This document shows, piece by piece, positions 47,990 to 60,249 of a stretch of DNA of 64,000 nt. Both the position numbers and the translations under genes were made by a program. The stretch is from Rhynchospora pubera (lineage: Eukaryota; Streptophyta; Magnoliopsida; Poales; Cyperaceae): the NCBI GenBank assembly GCA_028095005.1, contig CM051460.1, forward strand, positions 67,247,676 to 67,311,675, in the 5' to 3' direction. Each line of letters starts with the position of its first letter. Position 1 is the first letter of the stretch. The notes beneath the pieces were generated by a model. The model was not told the origin of the DNA and ran no database searches. It saw only the letters and a list, made by a program, of their open reading frames with translations.

Positions 47990-48610
47990 AAAAAACGAAA
48001 GGGAACGGATATGGAACGGAAATCGTAGAAAAAACATAAACAGTTTGCAGAACCCTTCCTCCGAAATCCTTTGCAGAACCCTTCGTCCAAACCTCCTTCT
48101 CAATGAAATTGAAGTCTAGAAGTTTATATACAGTTTTTAATTTTCTAATTGGCCTTCTTAAGATGGAGTTTGTTTAACTATAATAGGTATAGTTTAGGAT
48201 CAGTGTTATCTAATTGGCCATCTTATTAGCAGAAGATGTTTGACAAATTGTCTTTGACCTGGTAATTTTTTAAACCCTTTCTCTGCTGTAGGCTTCCGTG
48301 TATTTTTCACAATGCACACAAGGTGTTTGATGAATTGTCTGAGTGATGATTTGTCTTCTTTGAACCTAGTGGGTTTAGCTGAAGAGAAAACTAGAGTTCT
48401 AAAAACACTAGTCGAATATTTATTGTCCAAATGTATGTGATCCCATTGCTTCATATTGAAGGTACAAAGGTTATTACGTTTAGTAGAAGGGAGATTTACT
48501 CCGATATTTTTTGCTTCATATTTCAAGGACCTTAACAGCACCTTTCGTCCTTTACTAAGTTATTTTCTACGATTTCCGCCCCTTACCTATTCCCTTCCGT
48601 TTCTTTTTTT
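47990..48610. repeat. Inverted-repeat pair, possible MITE next to the TIR element
   Basis: AAAAAACGAAAGGGAACGGATATGG and GGAAATCGTAGAAAA (47990-48034) recur inverted at 48563-48610 with some changes. The 530-bp middle has no coding signal. No target duplication was found, and the outer limits are unclear. Confidence 0.45.
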
Positions 48611-48977
48611 CCCCCCCTCTAGCGAACAGAGAATCAACCGTTCATTTTAATCGTTCGAACGAGGCCCAATTGTGTAAACCAGGTTCATGTTAGGGGTAAT
48701 TTTGCTTCTCACTGAAAAATTAGCTTCTGCGATGTTGTCCAGTTGTAATGACCAGCATCTGAAAGTGAACTCAGTCAACACTGTACCCCATATAAAATTG
48801 TAAACCATGACCAGAAAAAAGTACCAAATTCTGTAGCATTCCATCACTCAGCATGTTTCAGAGAGGAAAAAAAATTGAAACATGGAATCAAGTATTTGGT
48901 TGTCAACCTATACACGTAATATATTGTTGTCAAAATTTTGTTGCATTATATATTAGAAGTTTAGAAGCATTAATGTT

Positions 48978-49935
48978 CTAGGTCAAGAGGAGATTTGCAT
49001 CGCTGGTATCAAATCCAACCAGTTCCATAATCAATTCATCAGCGTCCCATTCGCCAGATGTTTGTACAGTGTAATGGCTTGATACAGTCTCCTTCTGGCC
49101 ACCATCAGCTAAATTGTTTGTCTTATTATTCTGTTGGTGTACATTTAATTTGTTCTTGTACAGGAACTGGTATTGGTCTCTCCGAATTGCATGTGTGCTT
49201 GTCAGTGTATTTTACTTGGAAAAGAGGTGGGTTTTTGTTGGTTGTTTGTTGCACTACCTTTTTGTCTAGACATCCCTGTTCTTCCTTGAATGTGCATCTG
49301 ATCATCTAATTAAATATTAAATTTGACCCCATTATTCATATAAAATTGCATTTCATCTACTTTAACTTTAATTTAGCTCAGGAGTTAACTTGTTTTGTTT
49401 CACAATTTTTCAAAAGCTTTTGTTATCAGCATTAACTAAGTGAAATGTCACACCTTAAAAAATTGGTACCACTAGATTTCTTCTCTCCATATTTCTTCAT
49501 TGATAGCCGTCATGGTATGGCATTGTTGTCGTAGATGAATATAATTATGAGTTATTCTCTGTCCTGTAAGAAAATGACCACAAAATCTGAAGTGTCAAAG
49601 AAAGAGAATGCAAATATACTTGTTTTACCTTTTATTTTTTTATAGTTCCTGTATTTTAATATTTGCTGAAAATTTACAGGTATCGATGAGGATTGACTTG
49701 CCAACATAATTACCTTATTCTCTTGCCTCTTCTATTCAGGATTGTTTGATCTAAATCATCTGACAAAAAACTATCCTGAGCAGCACAACACGACACACCC
49801 AACTCAGCGCCAGTAATCTCCCGTTTCATCTCCATTTTAGGCGTAGTAGATTTCATTATATGAAGGGAAAGATTCAGCCCTTGCAAAGATTTCTGGAAAG
49901 TAGCTGAGCCACTTCATTCATGCAAAATTTATCTT
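48978..49935 (-). pseudogene. WRKY group III pseudogene (WRKY-c)
   Basis: Minus-strand relics of three exons: about 49935-49712, about 49560-49454 and about 49299-48978. In exon 2 the WRKY motif is broken twice: its Trp codon is TGA and one A is lost from the following AAAA, so the frame fails; undoing both by eye suggests a GEK-type heptapeptide. The donor at 49454/49453 is kept. Exon 3 retains CTFKEEQGC, then a 24-residue spacer and HTC, and near its end EWDADELIMELVGF, which parallels the C-terminus of WRKY-d. Two TAA stops in a row interrupt exon 3 near 49130. Exon 1 has several stops. Its closest relative in the window is WRKY-d (same KKVVQQT and EWD blocks). Confidence 0.8.
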
Positions 49936-51240
49936 CTCCTGATTATCTTGTGGTTGTGGACTTAAAACTGAAGAAGAGCATGAAGTTCTTTAAGCAGGTC
50001 ATATGCTTTACCTATCTCCCTAATGGGCCTCCCTTGATTAGAAAGGAACGCCAATTGTTTTAGACATTATTTTTTTTTATAATGTTATTTACTTTGTTTG
50101 AATGAATTAGAAGTAATTAAGGACCGTAAGTAAAGAGTATATATAGGTTCTGTATGGTGCCATAAATTTAGGAGCATATAGTTGGTGGAAACTAACAAAG
50201 AAAACGCAACGAAAGGACAAAAAAGTTCGACAACGCGTTGAAATGAGGCTACAGATTTTTTAATTAGATATTCCTTTTCACAAATTTATTACAAGATTTG
50301 CAATTTATGTATACGGTGACTTCTACTTTTAATTCAAATCTAAGCACAACGGTTAAAAGTTTACAAGCCTTCTCTGTTTAGTAAAAATATTAAATTAGCA
50401 GATTTGTCATGGACAAACTAAACAGAAATACCCGGCCCAATATCGTGTAAGATCATTTCAACTGATATCTATATCTTTTTTGTCTTTTTTAACGAAACAT
50501 GGGTTCAAGTTTTTAACATTTTTGAAATTTGAATATTCACAATGGATGTTGTAGATGAAATTTGAAGCTCGTGCTATATTACTTCCATTGCAGATGTATT
50601 GCTCTTAGTCATGAAATCTAAATTTAAGATTTTTTTTTTTTTTGCTTTGTTCTGTTTCTTTATTAACAAATATATACAAAAAAAAAGTAAAAACTGTTAC
50701 CTCTTTTGCTGAGAGTTGGTTTTTGTTTTACGTTTTGGGATTCTTCTCCAGTTCACTCTTAGTTATGTTTTTATTTCTTTTCGTTTTTTCTTTGTCATTA
50801 TAAAAGGTTGCTGGATTAATTTCAAAAACATACCAAATATCAGGTTCCTTTTGGTTTTGTTTACATTGCAGCAAAATACAAGTATATACAAAATTATCGG
50901 TGAAACCTATCTAATAATAAAAGCAAGAATGTATTAAAATGTGCAAGACATTTTTTTCCTTCTTCGTTCTCTCATTGTTTTATTACAGACATGCATTAAG
51001 TATCATCAACATAAAACCGTGTATACATTATAAAAGAGCTTACACACGTCAAATGCAAGCACTATATATATATTATAATGCATATATGCTGTTTGTACGT
51101 CAGACCATTTTTGTTCAAAGCATGAAGATTTGCTTTTTCAACAAAGTATCTATCTAGTAGCTTAGCAGTATTATATTATCATATGTGAGGCACGCCATTT
51201 AATAATTATATATATACTAATAGCCTAATACTCAAATATA
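49936..51240. other. AT-rich spacer
   Basis: No gene seen. Homopolymer T run near 50631-50643; no TIR or LTR ends found. Confidence 0.45.
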
Positions 51241-51248
51241 CTCATATT

Positions 51249-51783
51249 TATAGGTGTCAATACCGTGCCGTTTCGCACGTTTTCCGTTCCGTTCCGTCCT
51301 GGCGGAACAGAAACGCAATAGATTTTGCTTACGTTTCAAGAAGCGGAACAGTGGACGGAATGGAATGGTGTTTCGTCCAGGCAGACGGAACGTAAACGAA
51401 ACGACTCATTTCCGTTTCGTTTGTTAACGTTTTTTACGTCGGCCCATAAATCTCAGCCCATAAAACAATGGAGATGTGAGCTGGCGAAGAAATTGAGGAG
51501 AGGGGTTGTGCAGCTTGTGTGGTGGCGAAGAAATAGAGGAGATGGGAGCGCCGTGTGCAAACCCTAGAAATTCTCTCGCGTGCCTTCTCCCTCACTCGAG
51601 CTGCGTCCTCTCCCTCTCTTCTCCGATGGACTCTTTCACCACATCGCCTGCCTCCTCCCTTACTCGAGCCGCACCTTCTACCTCTCTTCTCCGATGGACT
51701 CTCTCACCACATCGCCTGCCTCTTCCCTCACTCGAGCCCCACCCTCTCCCTTTTCTCCGATGGCCTCTCTCACCGCAACTCAC

Positions 51784-51828
<45 letters not shown>

Positions 51829-52850
51829 ACCCGAGCACCAACCCACCACGAGTGATCCATCTCTCTAACCAAAGGCAACACCAGATGCAACACCACCACT
51901 AGAGGCGACCTTCTTCTTCTGTGCAGTAGCAGCATCATTGTCGCTGTACAAGCAGTCCTTCTGTGCAGCAGCAACATCTTCTTCTTCGACCTTCTTTTTC
52001 AGTACCAAATAAGCTTGTCGTGAAGTATGTCCTTTTTACTGGTTTTTCTAAAATCCCACCTGGCGTTGTTTCTCTTTACTGGTACCAGGTCAGACTGGTA
52101 TTCAGTTTTTGTAATTATTGAAAATTTACTGGTACCAGTTTTTATGTAATTATGCAATTATTAAAAAACAGTTTCTTTTCCATTTCGATTGGGTTTTAAT
52201 TAGGTTTGTAAGACTAGCTGGTTGGCTTTTTCATTTTTTTTTGCTTGATTTGTACTTTCTATTGGCTTACTGGTAAGTCTTAAAACAGCAACATGGATAT
52301 CTTTGCAAATTGTTTTGACAGCAATTTCAAACGATAACTCCTCTTTGTCATGAGTACAAGTTTGCACCTGGAGCGTGTGTGGTCGTTGGCATAGAAGAGT
52401 TATCGGTTTCTTTTGTTTAAACTATTTCTTTTTAGCTGTGCAATTTTTGGGTTAAGCAGCCAGGGTTAATCTTTTGGTTTGTATTACTAATCCGGGTGCT
52501 GACTAAGATGTGGTTCTTTGGAATGGTTAGCTGTTACTGGTCTAGAATTTGTGGTTTCAAATGCTTAGTGCAGAAGTATAAGTGAAAACTATTGTATGTT
52601 TAACTGTTTTTTCTTAATGGAAAGGCCTACAGGCGTATTTTATCTTTAAAAGAAAAATTTCAAACCATAACAAATTTTAACGTTTTTTAACGTTTGTTCC
52701 ATTTAATCTAACGGAACAGTAAACGTAAAAAAATTTAGTTACGTTTTAATAATGAAACATAAACGTAACTTAATATGATTACGTCCATTAGAACGGAACG
52801 TACACGGAAGCTGCTGCTTCCGTGTACGTTGTGCACGTTTGACACCTATA
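51249..52850. mobile_element. Non-autonomous hAT transposon, 1602 bp
   Basis: Perfect 12-bp TIRs TATAGGTGTCAA (51249-51260) and TTGACACCTATA (52839-52850), with a perfect 8-bp target duplication CTCATATT (51241-51248, 52851-52858), the hAT hallmark. Many GGAACG/CGTTCC subterminal repeats lie in inverted arrangement near both ends. No transposase. The middle (51500-51900) is CT-rich and gives open frames of low complexity that are not genes; it may be captured host DNA. Confidence 0.9.
51786..51822. repeat. (CT)n microsatellite inside the hAT
   Basis: About 18 CT units in an uninterrupted run. Confidence 0.9.
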
Positions 52851-52858
52851 CTCATATT

Positions 52859-55386
52859 ATATCCAACCTACCAAAACAAAAGAAACATAATAACGCCAAT
52901 CCTTGGTGAGAAAAGAAACGTGTCCTTTAACCAATCGAAGATTTGCTTTTTTGCATGGATGGCCCATACTTATACCGCTATTCAGGCTTGTAAAACAGAG
53001 ATTAATAAAAAATTATAATCCACGACTTACCTGCTCTCTAGCTAGGCGCCTGTTTATTTTAACAATGATTCTACGGAAAAACCTATTATTTGCAACCAGT
53101 GCCCGACAAAGAAAAATGTTTTAGTCTTGACATTTGGTCGAAGTAAAAATTTTCTTTTGAAGCAGAGAGCAACCCTATTTTTTATTATTATTATTTTTAC
53201 TATTTAAGGGTGATGTATGAACAGGCCTTAAAGAACTTACAAAGTATGTATCAATAAATTTTTGTGAAATAATACAAAATATTCAATAGAGAAGTTCAGG
53301 AATATGTTGCCAAAGAAAGGTAAACGACAATGGCTATTTCAGCGGGGATAAAAAAATGGGAAAAGTTCAAGCAAATCTGGTTGGCTATCAATAAAGTAGA
53401 TTCCAGTTTTCTAAATTATAATTTCGTTTGATCTTATTATCAGTCAATAGTCTCCAACTTTGAAATAGTACAACACCGAGTTTTAGTTAATTTCTGCAGC
53501 TTCTCAAACAGTTAAGAAGTATGGATCACTTGAATAAACTTAGCATTGAGAATGGGTATTTGGAAGAGTTAGAACTTAATGACATTGCATTTAATACTGA
53601 CATAACTTGTCAGGCATTTGTGATTTGTATACTGTTACAATATTTCCTCTATTAGCCTGCTTGTTGGCAAAGAACCTGTTTGTTTGTGACTCAAAAGGTG
53701 CATAACTTAAATTATGCATTGTTAAGTCACCAAACACCCGTAATATAAGACGCCATAAGGGTGCATAACTTATGCAATCTAAATAGGCTGCATAAGTTAT
53801 GCATCGTTCCCCTTTAATTTTTTCCAACAATACCCCACAGAAATAATTAATAATAATAAATAAATAATAATATTTAATAAATAACAATAATTATTAAATA
53901 AATAATAATAAAGATTAATTATTATAATTAATAATTAAATAACAATTAATAATATTAATAATATTTAATTAAAAGTAATTATTAATATTTCATAATAATA
54001 AAAATGATTTATTATCATCATTAATAATTAATTTTTATAATAATTAATAATTAACAATAATTAAGTCACAATGTATTATTAATAGATAATACTAATTCAA
54101 ATTAAATAATTCAAATTTAAAGGCATTTTAGTCTTTTGACATAAATATATACATGCATTAAGTTACTCATCTTTACTACACAATCAAACATCCATTACAT
54201 AATACTACAGAAACATATATCCTTAACTTATGCGCGCAACCCTTACTACACAACCAAACGCCCCCAAAATGATTAATCGCACACCTCTAAATAGAAATCG
54301 CTCTTTGATTAGTATATTGTTCAAAATGAACCATGGTTTGAGAATTTCGTATGATATAATTTTTGAGTCTAACAATTTTCTTTGAGTATTTAAATAGGTT
54401 AAATAACTCAAGAAAATATGAAACATAAATTGAAAATCGAAAAAGCATGCAATACACAAAACTCAAAAACTTTGCATCTGTCTAGCAAAGTCGATATTGG
54501 ACAACATCCTTTCCTTCTTCGGCATTCGAGGGTTTTTAATTTTGTTTTTTTTATAATAGGTGTAATTAAAATATGTTTATATATTCTTTTTATTTACGTT
54601 TTTATAAATTCTTTCCAACTCTTGTGCCTGTTTGGACCCTCAACGTAGTGTATCTCAGACAAAAAGTTCGAAGATATAATCTTGTATAATTTTCTCAAAG
54701 TAAAATTCCCACGTTTCTTTAGATACCTACAAATTGAATTTATATGGACGCGTAATTACTAAAGCTTAGTCGAAGCATAATTCGAAAATAATATAAAAAA
54801 TAGTTGCATGTTTCGGATGTTCTTTGTAAATATACTTATAACCATGTGAAGTTGGTGAGAAAATAAATCAGTTGGAGATAAAGTGAGCATAATTGCATAA
54901 ATTATGCATCTCGGACTACATTTTTTTTTTCCCCGGAAGTTCTGTACTGCACCAACCAATTTAGTCCACCCCACTAGCGCATGCCATTTACAGATCTTCT
55001 GTGTCGCCCCTGCTAATTGCTAGCTACCTCTTATCATTATTGATTTCTCAGTTTAATTATTTATATATTTGTTTATGTTCTATTATTTGATTGAAAGTAC
55101 GAAACAGAGTGCCTGTTTTTGTTCCTTAATTCATAGATAATGATTACTAATTGATATCTTAAGCTGTTATTTTTACTAGAAACTGTATTTTTTAAAGCCC
55201 TTTTTGTACTAGAAACTGAAAAAGACAGATACGACAAGATGAAAATTAGCTTCTTGCATGCAACATGTAAAGAGCCACAGAAGGTATTTTCCAAATCATC
55301 ACCAGTAATCGCGTGATCAAAGAAAGGGAAATCTTCCTTGAACTTTCTCTTTTATTAGTCCCCTTTTTAGTATACAAATTTTCTCT
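52859..55386. other. AT-rich spacer with an A/T-only tract
   Basis: About 53830-54060 is almost purely A and T (AATAATT-type units). It is bordered by GCATAACTTA/TAAGTTATGC motifs (53700-53800 and 54220-54240) and by ACCAAACACCC and ACCAAACGCCCCC, which resemble ends of MITEs, but I could not pair them. No gene. Confidence 0.5.
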
Positions 55387-55387
55387 C

Positions 55388-55399
55388 TATATAAATACA
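55388..55399 (+). promoter_or_regulatory. TATA box of WRKY-d
   Basis: CTATATAAATAC. A start site about 30 bp downstream (near 55420) would lie after the ATG at 55413, which is therefore not the translation start. Confidence 0.65.
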
Positions 55400-55502
55400 G
55401 CATAACCTAACCATGCCTTCATCCTCACTCCAAAACAATTGGAAATTAGATCTAAATAAGCAAATAAACAAACAACCCATAGCTATCTTTCTCTGCCTAT
55501 AT

Positions 55503-57064
55503 ATGGGAAACTCAAAGCTTGAGACCGCGGCAGCCATTAGCGAAGTTGGGAGAGGTTATGACATAATCAAACAGCTGCAGGGTCTTCTCCAGTTGAATTC
55601 AAGGAAAGGACAGGATGTGGTACAAATGCAGGAGTTGGCAGAGCCTCTTTTCAGGGAGGGTTTGCAAGCTCTAAACCACGCACTAAGTATTCTGAACTCT
55701 AGTGTGAGTAAAGTCGAGGTTAAATCAGAGATTGTGGTGATTGAGTCTGCTTCGCCCGTTCATAGTAGTAATGGCAGTATGGTTTCTTATGCATCAGGTC
55801 AGAGAATTGAGAATGGAAGGGGCAAACGAAGAAGGTACATTCCCATAATCATTTCATTTTCACTTTTATATTTGCATTATCATTTCATTGGAAGGATGAC
55901 GTCTCAATTATTTGCTCTGTGTGTTTATTAATTTGAAGCGTTTTCCTTTGATTTCAGATGCAATAATCAAGTTTGATTAATTTAATGCGCATTATAACAC
56001 AACCATATATGACCCTCAAAAAAAAAAAAATAATAAGACCCTCAAAAAGATAACACAACCAAATACATATTAGCCATGTGCCTATATATGTATCTTTACA
56101 GGGAAGTCACTAAAGCTAGCACATATTGATATGGATAATTACAGTTTCAATCTCTCATTGTGTTTACATTGAAATCATTGCTTATATACAGGGTAGGGGA
56201 GAATTCCTGGATAACTAATACTACCATGCCATATGACGATGGCTACCAATGGAGAAAATATGGAGACAAAAAGCTTACTGGTTCTAACTTTTCAAGGTAA
56301 ATGTTTGATTTAGATGTTTTTAGTTATTCAAGTATTATTCCTCGCAAATTTTAATTATATACCTAGCAGTTAGGACCCCTTTAGTAATGTGTTCGGTTGA
56401 GGCCTAATGATAAATTGGATCTTGAAATAGTCATTCATTTAATTTTTGGTTAGGGAAATAGTAAGGTAGGTTATTGTTCTTTTTAAGTCTTAACAACTAG
56501 CTACCAACTGATCCAAATGCCGGATTAAATTTCAGAATTGTTTCTACTTTCTGCCCTGAATTAGTGTGATTTCCAATCAATAAAAAAATAGTATTAATAA
56601 GTAACTATTTTATGAAAACTGAAGCAGATGTGAATCAAGAATTAATATTACTTTTATATTCCTATCACAGAAGCTACTTCAGATGCACATACAAAGAAGA
56701 GCAAGGATGCCAAGCCAAAAAGGTAGTGCAACAAACAAGCGACATATTAGATATGCCATTGTTCCAAGTGACATATACAAATAAGCACACCTGCAATTCT
56801 CAAAATACAAGATCTCCATCACCTACTCAACAAAAAAGTCCATTCTGTTCAATCAAACAAGATAACAGTATCAATCAAAAGTCGCATTTGCAAGAGTGTT
56901 TGCCTAGTAGGCCTCTACAGTTAAATCAAGGTTCATGTTTTGGTGATATAAACCTAAGACAGATTATTTCAAGTACTTCCATGAATGAAATAAATTGTGA
57001 ATGGGATTTGGATTCTTTGTTGAGAGATTTCGTAGATTTTGCTTCATATGATTGTCCCCTGTAG
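55503..57064 (+). CDS. WRKY transcription factor, group III-like, variant WRKYGDK (WRKY-d)
   Basis: Three exons: 55503-55834, 56192-56296 and 56671-57064, giving 276 residues. Introns are GT-AG and phases join exactly. An in-frame ATG at 55413 lies only 14 bp after the TATA box and adds an odd hydrophobic stretch, so I start at 55503 (MGNSKLE). The N-terminus has the group III helix (YDIIKQLQGLLQLN) and the exon ends in a basic KRRR. The DNA-binding heptapeptide is WRKYGDK (about 131-137), Gln replaced by Asp, and the finger is C-X7-C-X25-H-X-C, two residues longer than the group III standard. The acidic C-terminus (EWDLDSLLRDFVDF) resembles WRKY-c. An Asp at this place probably reduces or changes W-box affinity (inference from known GQK function). 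The frame is intact and the splice sites conserved, which suggests selection on a modified function or a young silent copy. Confidence 0.85.
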
Positions 57065-57139
57065 ATGTAACACACTATCCCGAGGACTTGAAGAGAATAA
57101 TGAACATCGTTATGATTCTGCGAAAAACATGTACTTAGT

Positions 57140-57145
57140 AATAAA
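57140..57145 (+). terminator. Poly(A) signal of WRKY-d
   Basis: AATAAA, 76 bp after the stop codon, followed by a T-rich stretch. Confidence 0.5.
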
Positions 57146-57149
57146 ATTC

Positions 57150-57820
57150 TTCCGTTTTTTTTTTTTTGTTGTAAACTGTTAACTATGGATAGATTACTTT
57201 GCGAGTTTGTTATAGTAAATTAATGTGTACTTTGGCAAGTGCGACAATATCGGAAAGTCATGGATAGATTTTAATTTAAAGAATCAGCTCTTGATCTAGT
57301 GACAAAGTACAATATACCTTGACTCATTGAGTGAAAGGTAGCAGGTTCAAAACCCGACTGGAGGTCTTTCATATATATTTAATTTAAAAATAAGTTGGAT
57401 GGCTTAGACCTCTAATTTATCTAAAAAAAATTACAAAAATATACCCAAAATAATAAAGTTTAACCACAAAATATTGTTAGAATACAAGCATGCATGTGAA
57501 GGAGAAGTCTTAAATATCAATACGAGAAAAGAAAAGTGCAAGGTTTAGATGATGTTGTTGTTGTTTTAGATAAAAGGTTTATTGTTATTATGTTGTTGTT
57601 GTTGTGTAAATCTAGTACTGGAAAATTTTGATCCAATTCAATTGAACCGCCCCAATTCAATAAATTCTAGTGTTCATATGACCGGCTTATTCTAGATTTT
57701 ATTTTAAGTAAACATAAATCTTTAACCGATCCAGTTGATCTGGTCATGAACGAGTAAACATACTATTTACATAGTTAATTCTCAGCAAGTTCATATTTCT
57801 TCGTTTCCCCTCTTAATGTA
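57150..57820 (+). repeat. WRKY-d 3' flank, paralogous to 38900-39520
   Basis: Collinear short blocks shared with intron 2 of WRKY-b. The SINE-like unit at 57288 lies between two of these blocks and is absent from the other copy. Confidence 0.55.
57288..57430 (+). mobile_element. tRNA-derived SINE-like unit
   Basis: Contains an RNA polymerase III A-box-like TAGTGACAAAG (57298-57308) and a B-box-like GGTTCAAAACC (57344-57354, 10 of 11), 36 bp apart, and ends in TCTAAAAAAAA. The paralogous segment in WRKY-b intron 2 lacks it, as expected for an insertion. No clear target duplication was found. Confidence 0.5.
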
Positions 57821-57822
57821 TA

Positions 57823-57844
57823 CTAGGTGGTAGCGGCTTCGCCG
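57823..57844 (-). mobile_element. Possible Helitron 3' end
   Basis: On the minus strand the sequence runs hairpin CGGCGAAGCCG (4-bp perfect stem, GAA loop), then CTACCAC, then CTAGT: a hairpin about 7 bases before a CTAG end followed by T. This fits the Helitron 3' terminus. The 5' TC end was not located. Confidence 0.4.
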
Positions 57845-57955
57845 ATATATATTATTGCATTGCAAAACCTACGTCTTTTATTTTAGGTTTTTAGACGAAA
57901 ACAATGAACTTAAATTCTTGTGTTTTTTTACTAATGTTTTATGTTACGCAGATTT

Positions 57956-58952
57956 TGTCACGTCCCGCACCAACGGGTCGGTGGACGCGAGCCGAGAATG
58001 ATATCTTCTGTATCCACCCGACGGCCCGTCAACTTACGTCGTAACAAAAAAACAAACAGAGTTAGATACAAACCTCAGTAACCGGTTATTTAACGACGCA
58101 GATTCTCTATATTTAATTATTATAACAAAGTCCAATCGATTCAGATTAATCCACAACACAAATAATATATTTTACGGAGATAATCAAGTCCAGATCAGGA
58201 CCGGCCCCTCCTCGAACTCAGGAGGATCAGGGCTCAAATTCAGATTCAAATCCAATTCCACATTCAATTCCAAACCCGATAACCCGTAAAATATACCAAT
58301 AACGATTCAATAAACATATTCAATCAAAACCAAACGATAAATCAAATCAATCAATACAACATGAAATTAAATATAGAGAAGTCCAGTTACCTGATTGAGC
58401 GGTCCAAAAATCAACAGACAAATTCAATTGACTATCCAGACTGCGACGTAGACTCGAAAATCTAATTGGCCGACTCATCAAAATATTCAATTCGACTAAC
58501 TCCATTCTTCAATCGGCCGACACTTCAAATAAATCAATTGGACTTTAATTGAGTGAAAATGGTATAAGAAAATGTTGTAATTCATTTAGATGGGGTACAA
58601 GCTCTATGGAAGTTGAAGGTCAGATTGTCTATTCGAATTTGTAGCCACAGGGAGTAGAAGCATATAAGATTGATAGAAGGAAGATAAATTAAATAAAGTA
58701 ATGGCATAAGGTTGATGGGAACATGACATGTATGAGTACTAAGGAGGAGGTGTCACTTTTCCATTTTATTCGGTGTAAATAGAATACGGCTGTAGAATTT
58801 CCTTTCATCTCGGTCAACACAAAATTAAGACTTTGACTAGTCAAAGGTCAAAACTCATGGACAACAGACGTCAAAGTTGGTAAAAATTCAAAATTTTGGT
58901 CAACAATGATAAAATGAATTTATAAATTTCAGTCAAAATGATGGATGTTACA
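57956..58952 (-). mobile_element. Solo LTR, 997 bp, Ty3/gypsy-type, reverse orientation
   Basis: Begins TGTCACGTCCCG and ends ATGTTACA on the plus strand; read on the minus strand it starts TGTAACATCC and ends GGGACGTGACA, the style of Tekay/Del-type LTRs. A perfect 5-bp duplication GATTT flanks it (57951-57955, 58953-58957). No internal region or partner LTR. Confidence 0.85.
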
Positions 58953-58957
58953 GATTT

Positions 58958-60249
58958 GACCTTTTCTATCAATCTTATACCTGCTCATTGATATATTTCT
59001 ATTTATTCATTTATCATACAGCTCCCTTTAGAGTATACTTGTATTTAAATCAACTGCTCTTTAGGCTTTGCTCCAGAATTTGTAGAACAGAGAAAAAGAA
59101 AGGAATGAAAAAGGAAAGAAGATGAAGGAAAGATATGGCATTGAAGATTTCTTGCTCCAAAATGAAAATAACATGTGTAGAAGTAAACAGTAGTAACTTT
59201 GTTTGTAACTAGCAGCAATGTCCGCTCAATGTGCGGGCAATTTTTTATTTGATATGTATAAAAAAGTTAAAGATTTTGAATATATGTTCTTTTTATGTGA
59301 ACTTTTTTTGTTCTTAAAGAATTGTGCTACACATGATTGATGAGTCTATTAAGAAATTTTATTATCACAATAATTTTTTGAAGATACTCTGGAGTTGTAA
59401 TTCTTTTTCTAAGAAAACAACTAAATGTTGGTCCAGAGGCATTCATGAGTGATACAGTACATTTGTATATGAAACCCAGGTTTAATTTAGTGCAACAATT
59501 AAAAAAAAAATTTGAACATTTACGGAATGAAATCTGCTCTTTCATTTTAGACATACGGAAGCAATAACCAATAAATCGTTTTGTTAAGCAACTTTGTTAG
59601 ATCCTGAAATTGAAGGGCAACCAGTGACAATAACAATAGGTTAAGAGTTAAGACATATTTTAACCATGAATTAAAACAAACTCATCTAAAATATTCGTTT
59701 CTCTTTTTATTACATTTTAAATTCCATATAGAGTTTTGAGTGTTCCTCTTGTACAACGTACAATACGGAAAATCGTCAAATTCAGATTTCTTTCAATGTC
59801 AGATTCCTCTGTGTGTCATGCAATTCTAATTTGCTCATTGACAACAGATTAACTTACAAAACTTTCCCAAATTATTAAGTAAAAAAAAAAAAACATAAAC
59901 CTCAAAAAATTTTCATAGACACGTAGTTAGCTTTATATATCAGTTCTGTATCAAATAATTTGAGTGGCATTCGATCTTCCATGATTCAATCAGAGAGATT
60001 AAAATATGGACTCTTACAATTTTCAACTCACTTGATGAATGGTGAAACATGCATCAAATTTGGTCAATTTTCAGAAGTATCTCATGCATATAGTATAAAA
60101 CTAAATCGAAGCTCGGATTAAAATAAAAAATTATTTTGAGGAGTTCAAACTAATATGCTGTCAATGCATCCCACGCATATAAAACCTTCAATTCCTCAGA
60201 CCGTAAAAGCTATTTCCTGAATACATCCCCAATTCGTCCCCAAAAAACA
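58958..60249. other. AT-rich spacer
   Basis: No gene recognised. Purine-rich low-complexity stretch at about 59090-59140; the possible Helitron end at 59209 is listed separately. Confidence 0.4.
59209..59240 (-). mobile_element. Possible second Helitron 3' end
   Basis: Minus strand: GCCCGCACATTGAGCGGAC (imperfect hairpin, CCGC with GCGG) followed by ATTGCTG and CTAGT. Weaker than the end at 57823 and without a located 5' end. Confidence 0.3.

Noticed and set aside
51506..51902. Overlapping Ser/Leu/Pro-rich open frames in the hAT element
   Set aside because: Three plus-strand frames and one minus-strand frame are all open because of CT-rich repeats; none has a recognisable start context or domain.
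53820..54100. Matrix attachment or origin-like AT tract
   Set aside because: An A/T-only tract alone is no evidence for such a role; it is recorded only as low-complexity sequence.
55413..55502. Upstream in-frame ATG of WRKY-d as translation start
   Set aside because: It lies only about 14 bp from the TATA box, before the expected transcription start.
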